From the NCBI GenBank assembly GCA_002197995.1, contig NGZR01000006.1, forward strand, positions 124,001 to 188,000: a DNA stretch of 64,000 bases, read 5' to 3'. Position 1 is the first letter of the stretch; the number at the start of each line of letters is the position of its first letter. Positions 56,478-64,000 of this stretch are shown one piece after another. A program made the position numbers and the translations under genes. The notes under the pieces are model-generated. The model was not told the DNA's origin, did not search any database, and worked only from the letters and a program-made list of their open reading frames with translations. The DNA comes from Gaeumannomyces sp. JS-464. Taxonomy: Eukaryota; Ascomycota; Sordariomycetes; Magnaporthales; Magnaporthaceae.

Positions 56478-59400
56478 GGCGCTTGTGGGCGAGGCGCGCA
56501 TGCATGCCCGCCCGCAGAGACGGGAGCACACGGCGTTTAATCAAAACCAAACGTCCTCGACCGTCAACGGTTAAAAAGAGATAAAAATAAGAACAACGGC
56601 CGCGCTTCGAGAGTTCGTCTGGGGTTTCGGTTGGTGTGCGTGACAGAAACCCAAAAAGAAGGTTCGCAGCTCTGCAAAGGAGAATCGAATGTCCTGTTGC
56701 TGAAAAGCGGAAAGTCCCAGGCAGGCAAGGCAAGAGGGCCGAAGCGACACGCCGCTGATGTGCACAGGGTTGCGATGCACGAGGAAGGGAGATCAGGAAC
56801 TCGTCTCGACTGTCCTGTTCCAGCAGTGGTGGAGGTGGTGGTGGTGGATCGTCGATGCGCCAGGCGGGAAGACCGGTCCGGACCTTGCAGCGACGTCGAG
56901 CATGCGGCAGGCAGAAGCCAGGGGGATGCTGTTTGCGGTACAGGGACGACAGAATACGGGAGAGGCGACGGAAACGGACGCAAAACAAGAGAAATATAAA
57001 AAAAAAAGGAGAGCTCTTCGGTGAGTGGTGGTTGCGGTGCTGGGGGTGTTTTTGTGAATAAAGGAAAAATTTAAGCAGTGCCTGGGCACCAATTGCAGTG
57101 CGGAGCCTCGGGGGCTGGAAAAAGAGGGACTAACAAGGAATGAAATAGGACAAGGGGCAAAAAAAAAAAAAAAAAGCACACGGGTATCAACAAGGGAGTG
57201 AGTGCCGCTCGACTTTTGCTTGGGAGTGAACGGCTTCGGCTTGGTGGGAGTGGATGGCGGTGTTTATTTGAATCACTACCAACCAGGCGGGCAGACAAAA
57301 GACGTTGGTCGTAACCAGGGTTTTTTCCTCGCTTCTTTTTTCTCGCCTACCTGCCTGCGTCCGCTCCTGCTTCTTGGGCCCCTAGCTTGGGCCGCGCTGC
57401 CAGGGGTGGTCCGCCCGCCTCTCTTTCCGTTCTAGGGCGAAGGGGACAAAAAAGCGGCACCCCCCCGTTTTCGTCACCCCTGGTTGAGGAAAGCGGTTCC
57501 CTTGGGGGCGGGTGGCTGAAAGGCGGGGGTTACAGGCAAAATTGGCTCGAGCGCGCTGAAGAGGATGGTGCACACGACGGCGGGTTATGTGTCTTGTGTG
57601 GTTGGAAGGGCACTTGCACAAACCAAGGTCTCTCTGGCCGCCGGCAACCAGAATCCGACGCAGTCAGACGGACAAGCAAAGTAAGCACCGCTGCCACTGC
57701 AACCACCGCTGCCGCAATCACCCTTCTGCTGCTTTTGTTGGGAAAAATAGTGAAGCAAAATAGAGACAGAAAAAAAAAAGGGGGTAATGGTGAACTGAGA
57801 TCGAGATAAGGGTGAATGGATGTAATGGGGCGGTCCAGATTGAGGTGTGCGAAGCAGAGCCCGAGAGCTTGGGACCCAAAAGGTCGAGGGACTGAGACGA
57901 GACGGCCCAAAATGGCAATAGCGCTGGGGATCTCTCCAACAAGGGCCGGCAAGTGAGGCGAGCTAGACGAGGCGGTGCGCTTCTGGTTCGAGTTGGAAAG
58001 AAAAAAAAACGAGGGTGTGAGTGCTTCCCTGCCGCGTTCGTCCCGATGGAGGTCCGGTCGCCCTCCTTGTCTTTTGGTGGATTTGGCCGAGATCGAAATC
58101 GCTAAAATCTTGGGGCAGCTTTTTAAAGTGGGCGACGGCAGACCGACGTGCCTACCGCCCTGGGCACCATCGACGACAGGACCACGGTTTTTATATACAG
58201 GCCTCTACGTGGCAAAGAAATTGCTTCTATCCCTTTTTATCACATTCCTGCCTTCCTCCCGCCCTCGGTTCGCCTCAGCAGGGTCGTTGCCGTCGTGTCC
58301 CACGCTGTCGTTGCTTGTTTGTCATCCCTCGCCTCCCACGCAGATTTTGCTTCTTTTGGTGGGTGGGTTATCTGGCATCATTGCTTTTTAGCCCGGGACG
58401 GCAAGGGACCAAAGTCTTTGGGGCCCCCCATCGTGCCCCCCTGCCGCGCCATAGCGAGAAAGAAGGAAAGGGAAAGAAAAAAGATCCCGGGGTGGCTGTC
58501 GGCGTGCAAGTCAGAAGTCAGGCAAGGCAACGATGGCGAGCCCCCTGCTGGGTTCTGTGGCGGCGGCGGCAAGGGGCTCTAGCTGGCCAACGAGCCAAGC
58601 CCAGGCAGGCAGCATACCCAAAAAAAAAAAAAACGCGGAGCACGGTGAACGTTCTGACCGATGATGTGTTTGTCCACGCAGCCCGCTTCCCTGCGGCGTC
58701 GCGAGGCTTTTTGTGTCCCGAACGGCCGACGGAACGTCAAGCCCTGGTCGTCCACGCGGTATCCAACCGAAGACAGCAGCAGGGCTCTTTCACGCTAACC
58801 CCCTGAGCAGCCGTTCCTGAGAATGGCACTTTGGTTTGGGCTAACCATGGATGGCAAACTTTACTTAACGGAAATATGAACCAAGACCGACGCTGCTGCT
58901 GCTGCGACTGCAAGGCGACGACGGTGGTGCCGTCTGGGTTGTGCGCTCTGACCATTGAAACAAGAGCACCAAAAAATCTCCCAAGAATCGACGAAACGGA
59001 ACGGGCGAGTCAGCGCGCTAGGCGGGCATCTTTCCGGCTGCACATCTTTGTCTGACTCTCTTTCCTTTTTCTTCTCCTATTTCCTTTCTCTTTTTTTGCC
59101 CAGCACACCACCGGATCACGCTCCATTCGGGCTCCGCTTGACAAGCATGCTGGTCCGCTTCCGATATCCCCGGGCGGGTTGGCTGGGTTCCCTGGGTTCG
59201 CCGTGTGGATGTGAGCCCCATCCATCTCGGGTAACAGTGGCGATTGTCATAAAGGTCCTTTTTTTTTTTTTTTTTTTTTATCCTCTTTCTTTTTTTGCCC
59301 TCTTTCCAGCCAACTGCCTGGCGTTGTCGCGTCACGAGGCACCAACTGGAAACAGATCGTCTGTCTTTATTTCCAGAGCGGATGCCGCTCTCCCGGGCCA

Positions 59401-61907
59401 ACCTTCCTCGGGAAAGGCAAGCGCAAAGCATCGCCGGCAGGCAATATCGCAAGCAGACACCGCTTTTGTCTAGAAGCGGTCTCCGCAAATTGCCATCATC
59501 ACGGTGCCGCATAGCCGCCGGCAACCGTTCTTCGAGGTGCCACGGTTCGTATCGGAAGGACGTTGGGTGGGTCTAGCCCAACAGGTTGCACAGAGAAGGC
59601 TAAGCAACGCGCTTGGGAGCAAGATATTGTTTGTGTAGCGCGCGCCATTCAAATGTTTATTTTTCTTCTCGCGCAAAGCCCATGTGTCTGTCCATCCCTT
59701 TTGTCGTGCCACCTTCTTCCTTTTGTCCATCCGATACAGCTTACGGTCCGAAAGTTTATTCTCGCAAGCGCGTCTCGTCTCGTGCGAGCTGGACAGAGAA
59801 ATTTGATATGTGATGCATCTTGTCGCGTGCCGCGGAGACCATGGCACATAAATAAAAAATATAAAAAAGAAAAAGAAAAACAAAAAAAAAGAAGAAAAAA
59901 GAAGAAAAAAAAAAAGGCACAGAGCACATCCGATAGCGCTGACCAGGGAGCCGTTAAATTGCTACCCGACCCAGCACTCGCGCCCGCGATTGACCAAGCC
60001 GGTGAGTCGCACCTCGCGCTCATTCGGGAGAAGAGAAAAAGGCTCGCCTTGCAGCTGTCACACCTGGAGGGTGATATGCGTTTCCGTCCTTGGAAAGAGG
60101 ACCATGCACGTCGACAAAGGCCGTAGCCAAACGGCTGCTCCATCCAAGCGCTCGCATGCGGGGAGGGGGGGCAATCCGGGCGGTTGAGGCGGCGAGGAAC
60201 GGCCAATGGGGAGGTTGCGGAAGAGAATCCTGACTTCTCGGTGGTTCGTGGTTTGTGCTGGCATGCACAGATCACGATCATCACATATATCGTCCGTCCG
60301 AGCCCTCGCCAACAACCACCCAAAGATCTCGGAAAGGGTCTGGCATCTTCTGTTTTACGTAGTAGATCCTCCGATCTCGCTTCCACGTACCCTCTGTCCT
60401 CGCCTCTGTTCTGCGCTGTCCCCTCACTCCTCGCATGGGCTCCCCTTGGTACGTTGCATACTGGCCTGCCCTGGGTCCTGATCCTTCAAAGGACTCAAAA
60501 AAGTGGCGAGCGAGCGGATCTTGTCCCGTCAACGCACAAGCTCGAAGGCTCATTTAGTAGGTAGCTCGGGGCTTGTCACATTCCCACCGCTGCGGTTGCG
60601 GTTCCACCGAAAAAAAAAAAAAAAAAAAAAAAAAAGGGCTGGCTGCGCGGTTTCCCCACTTGCTGTATTTTTTTTTTTGCCCAACAGCCCGCCTCGACTT
60701 GCAATGTCAGATCATTCTCCTCTCGACTGACTCTATGATCTCCAGCCATCCACACGCACGCGCCCCCTCCCCGGTGACGATCTGTGCGTCCCAATGTCAC
60801 CAGAGGAGGGGGCATCCCGGCATCTATGTACCTATGTATGTATGTAACGTGTGCAACGGGGGCATGCCTTGCATTTGCCAATCAGCCGTTCGTTTCCTTT
60901 ATCCCCATTTCAGACGCCGCCTTGGCCGCCCGCCAGCCCGCTGACTCCGGCGGCCGAGATAAGGGGACGAATCAACGGGCCGCGCAACATGGTCTGCGCG
61001 CTGCCGACAGAAATCAGATGCGCCGTGTAACCGTTCGTGGGCTGTCTCGTTCCACACATCGGTCAGAGACGGTAAAGAACTGTCTCGTCGGGCCACCCGC
61101 GCTCCCAATATATTGTCCCGCTTGTCAATGCTTGATTTGCTGCATGTCCCACCTGTCTGCCCGCCTGCCTTGGTTCCCTCCAAGCCGGTGTGCCCAAAGG
61201 CGCGTCTGCTCGAACCGAACGAACAGGCATGTCGCCTTGTGGGACGGCCGTCGTCTCTCGCGGGCCACGTGGTCGGTCGCCTCCACTCGGGACGCAACTC
61301 CAATCCGGCAATTCTGTGGCCGTTTCCCGTAACTTTGTTGTTGTTTTCCGTCGCTGGAGATGGGGATGGCAAGGACAACCGCTGTTGTCACTTTGAGTTT
61401 GTCTTCTATAAGGTGCTTTCTTTCTCTCGCTCTATCCGGCCGATCTTGGCTGGGTCAAAGATACATCCCTCTTGCTAGCGAGGAGCCTCTTGCTTCGCTC
61501 GACCGGCTGGGCGGCGCCCCTTCTAGGCCTCTTGGCACAGCTTCTTGGGACGTCCTCCGTCAGCACCTGTCCCAGGGTCGACCCCGGGGTTGGGCCATAT
61601 CCGTCCTAACATGCTGACATCCGGTGCTATGCGAGCAAACACCCGTCATTCAAAAGACCCCCCCTCAGAAGGCGACAAAGCGGTGGCAAAGGATGGCAAA
61701 AACACGGTCTTCTTGACTCCGACGCATCTGCCGGTTCCCAAGGCAAGAACCGCAGCTACCCGCTCCGAAACAGGCTGCTATCAGAAATGAACTGACATAA
61801 GTATGTAGGAAAAACAGGCATTGGAAGCAGCAATCAGGTCATGTAAGGAAAAGCCGCAGCTGCTGGAAAGAAGAAGAAGAAGAAAAGGGATTATCCGTGG
61901 ATTTTTA
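56478..61907. other. Very long intergenic region upstream of RSR1
   Basis: 5.4 kb without a supportable coding sequence. It holds long A/T homopolymer and purine/pyrimidine tracts (A 57160-57175, T 59262-59279, mixed A-rich 59860-59915, A 60610-60634). Candidate frames (for example 58021-58806 +, 61908-61781 region, 59649-60386 -) have no motif. Part should be RSR1 promoter and leader, and part the 3' flank of the downstream membrane-protein gene. A long non-coding RNA is possible but cannot be shown. Confidence 0.45.
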
Positions 61908-62546
61908 TTACGCCGGGCTGGTGCCGGGCCGCACGACGCCCAGCACGATGACCAATATGCCAACCGTGAAAAACAGCAGCAGAGGCGCTATGCAGAAAAC
62001 CACCATGCGCAGGCGTCTCCGCCGCCTCGACTGCGCGGCCGCCACCGCCCCCATCGGCGGGAGGGGCCGCTGCATGGGGATCCATTCCGCGCTGTTGCTG
62101 TACCCGCCGCCACCCATGCCCGGGCTGGCCCCACCTCCGCCGCCGTAGGGGCTCAGGTATGTAGGGCTGGCCTGCCGCGGCGATGTCGCGTCGCCGGTGG
62201 TGCCGCCGAGCAGCTGCTGCTTCTGGGCAGGGTCGAGGGCCGCGAACGAGCTCTGGCTGTACGCGGGCGAGGTCGGCATCGACGCCAGGTACGGCGGCGG
62301 CGGGCCCGACGGCGCAGATGCGGATGCGGATGATGCCAGCGGCCTGGGCGGGTCGTCTCTGCTGAAGGCGGGCGAGAGCGGCGAGGGCAGCGGGCTGGGG
62401 CCCGTGTAGAGGCTCTGCAGCGACTGCTGGCGGCGGTGGTTGTGGCGCTGCTCGCGGTACTCGGCCTCGGCCAGGGACACGTTTAGCCGCGGCAGCCCCG
62501 CGGCCTTTTCGTCACCGGTCCGGGGCTGCATGTCGCCGGACGGCAT
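61908..62546 (-). CDS. Small single-pass membrane protein, Pro/Ser-rich cytosolic domain
   Basis: A 212-residue frame from ATG 62546 to TAA 61908, unspliced. The first 170 residues are Pro/Ser/Gly/Gln-rich and disordered (GPSPLPSPLSPAFSRDDPPR, SPYGGGGGASPGMGGGGYSN). A basic stretch (QSRRRRRLR) then precedes one TM helix, MVVFCIAPLLLFFTVGILVI with VLGVV, and a short tail, RPGTSPA. There is no signal peptide. The positive charges before the helix suggest a tail-anchored or type-II-like orientation with the long domain in the cytosol. I do not recognise the family; similar basic-then-TM proteins are widespread in filamentous fungi. Confidence 0.7.
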   Translation of the reverse strand: MPSGDMQPRTGDEKAAGLPRLNVSLAEAEYREQRHNHRRQQSLQSLYTGPSPLPSPLSPAFSRDDPPRPLASSASASAPSGPPPPYLASMPTSPAYSQSSFAALDPAQKQQLLGGTTGDATSPRQASPTYLSPYGGGGGASPGMGGGGYSNSAEWIPMQRPLPPMGAVAAAQSRRRRRLRMVVFCIAPLLLFFTVGILVIVLGVVRPGTSPA

Positions 62547-63649
62547 TGTGGCCTGCTGATTGAGCGCAAGTGTGCCGCCTGGCCGCGATGGCGCGGCTTG
62601 GCGTGCGGAAGGAGACTTGGCGGGCTTTTTTTTTTGCGTGGGTTGTTTGGAAATGTAAAAGGCCAGCCAGAGTGAGATCTCTGGAGCACCAGTGGGTGGT
62701 GGACGGGAAAGTACAGTAAGGCTGTATGGATTAACTCAAGGTAGGATTAAGTGCGTAGGGAGAATAGAATGTATGTTATTGATCATTAAAGGAAATGCGA
62801 AGAAGAGAAAGCAGGCAAAAGAGATAGTAAGCAGCCGGTCAATCTTGAACCGGGTGCATCTACTGCGTAGAAGCCACAAGTTGGGGGAAATGCGCCTTGC
62901 CCCCGAGAAACAGAGGCACTGGAAGGGCTGGCATTAAAACCGAGAGCTGAAAGATGCCCGCCCTTCTCAGCTGAGAGCGGCTGGGTTACGCCCGCATGGA
63001 AGCAGGGCCCCCTAGGAAGGATCTCATTAAGCGCGACCCTTGGACCCTTTTCTTCGATTCGATAGTCTAGTATTCCTTCCGAATAGAGATTGGGCAGGAT
63101 CGCCAGCCTAACCCGGGCGTGTCGGCCGAAACTCGCCGGTCGGCCTCTGATCCCTCTCCCTCGACGCGCCCTGCGTTTGCGTGGCCGCCCCATGGCATGC
63201 TGGAGGCACTCGGTAGCGCGTTTGAGGGGGGGGGGGGGGGGGGGGGGGGGGGGCGAAACGGGCCAATGTGGTTGGGGGCTGTGTTCGCGCATGTCCCTGA
63301 GCGCGGTGTCTCTTTCTAGCCTTGCTTTTTATTTTTATTTTTATTCTGCGTATCTTTGAAACCAGGGGCTTGTGGTACACACCGGCGTCCAAAAAGAAAT
63401 AAACGACAGAAAATCACAGAGATGTGGGTGACAAAATGTAGGAAAGGCGGAAAAGAAAATGAGCGGACCAGTAACAAGGGTGGTAATGGACGCCACCAGT
63501 TGGGACATGCTGGCGGCCGCTTTGGCGTGAGGCTAAAAGTCGTCACCGGTGTCACAGCCGCGAGATTTGCGGCGGAGGGGACAAAAGTCCGCACCACGGG
63601 GCGCAGCCGAAAATAGCAAAAACATACAACCCGAGCAGGGCTTCCTCAA
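62547..63649. other. Intergenic with a long G tract
   Basis: Promoter side of the small membrane-protein gene. A G run of about 25 (63228-63253) is present. Frames across it are poly-Gly/poly-Pro artefacts of that run. Confidence 0.5.
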
Positions 63650-63744
63650 ATGGACGATTTTCCATCCAAGAACGGACGCCTTTACTCCTGCGCTTCAACC
63701 ACCGTTCGAAGGACGTATCTGACGTTTCGAGCCCCTGGATCGGC
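63650..63744 (+). CDS. Possible first exon of a gene running off the right edge
   Basis: ATG 63650 opens a 31-codon frame (MDDFPSKNGRLYSCASTTVR then RTYLTFRAPGSA) followed by a consensus donor GTGAGT at 63745. A downstream frame near the edge (DKPVPWAVCRWGLCDSYAAL, closing with a stop at 63969) could belong to it, but I recognise no family and could not place the acceptor. It may equally be a chance frame. Confidence 0.25.
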
Positions 63745-64000
63745 GTGAGTTACCGTTTTTAAAATCCAACCAATACAATAAGCGCGTGTGGCAGCCTGCG
63801 CCGCTGCCGGTTGCGGCAGCTGGGGCTACTTCAATGACCAGCGCGGCATCAACCCAAACAACAGCTGGCTAGGCGCCAGTTCGCCGGGCCAGACAAGCCG
63901 GTGCCGTGGGCGGTCTGCCGCTGGGGCCTCTGCGACTCCTACGCCGCCCTGCTGGATGAGGCCGGATAGCAGTTTGTCATTCGGACCCCTTGAATCGTCC

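Noticed and set aside
55849..56988. 379-codon minus frame overlapping RSR1 exons and introns
   Set aside because: It reads through RSR1 exon 2 in the right frame by chance but continues into introns; the spliced eight-exon model restores the full Ras fold exactly.

Overview
The window is nuclear DNA of a filamentous ascomycete (Pezizomycotina, most likely Sordariomycetes). Most genes carry short GT-AG introns of about 50-140 bp with CTAAC/CTGAC-like branch sites. Third positions are GC-rich. Products are closest to filamentous-fungal forms: KREV-1-type Rsr1, Rac with a CTIL tail, and HET-domain, DUF3176 and CFEM proteins. Species was not determined.

Layout. 1-13.4 kb is a housekeeping block: the end of a kinase-like gene, PDCD5, COQ4, a SET-domain methyltransferase, a CPSF6-like RRM protein, SSS1 (Sec61 gamma) and a DCAF11-type WD40 protein. 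About 13.4-26 kb is an accessory block. It holds a HET/ankyrin allorecognition-type gene lying between two inverted copies of a roughly 390-bp repeat, homopolymer and poly-C/poly-A tracts, a Trk potassium transporter, and a ketopantoate-reductase-like protein without a recognisable cofactor motif. 26.8-42.8 kb is again housekeeping: LRP1, a MIX17/CHCHD2-like protein, a UBX protein, SHY1/SURF1, CENP-T, RAC1 and NOP6. 43.6-49.1 kb is one very repetitive CFEM, GPI-anchored cell-surface gene. CMS1 follows, then a decayed DUF3176 membrane-protein gene, a tRNA-like pol III locus, RSR1/KREV-1 and a small single-pass membrane protein.

Functional themes: mitochondrial respiratory chain (COQ4, SHY1, MIX17), ribosome biogenesis and nuclear RNA surveillance (NOP6, CMS1, LRP1), ER translocation or degradation (SSS1, UBX protein), kinetochore (CENP-T), and polarity GTPases (RAC1, RSR1). 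RAC1 and RSR1 both end in CTIL, lie 15 kb apart, and each has a very long 5' intergenic region.

A striking feature of the whole window is that about a dozen otherwise well-conserved genes contain single-base frame breaks, several in G or C runs. PDCD5, the CPSF6-like gene, SSS1, LRP1, the UBX gene, CMS1 and RSR1 splice into perfect frames. I think assembly indel error is the most likely cause, but true pseudogenes cannot be excluded gene by gene. Coordinates for broken genes are given as the span of the conserved coding sequence.
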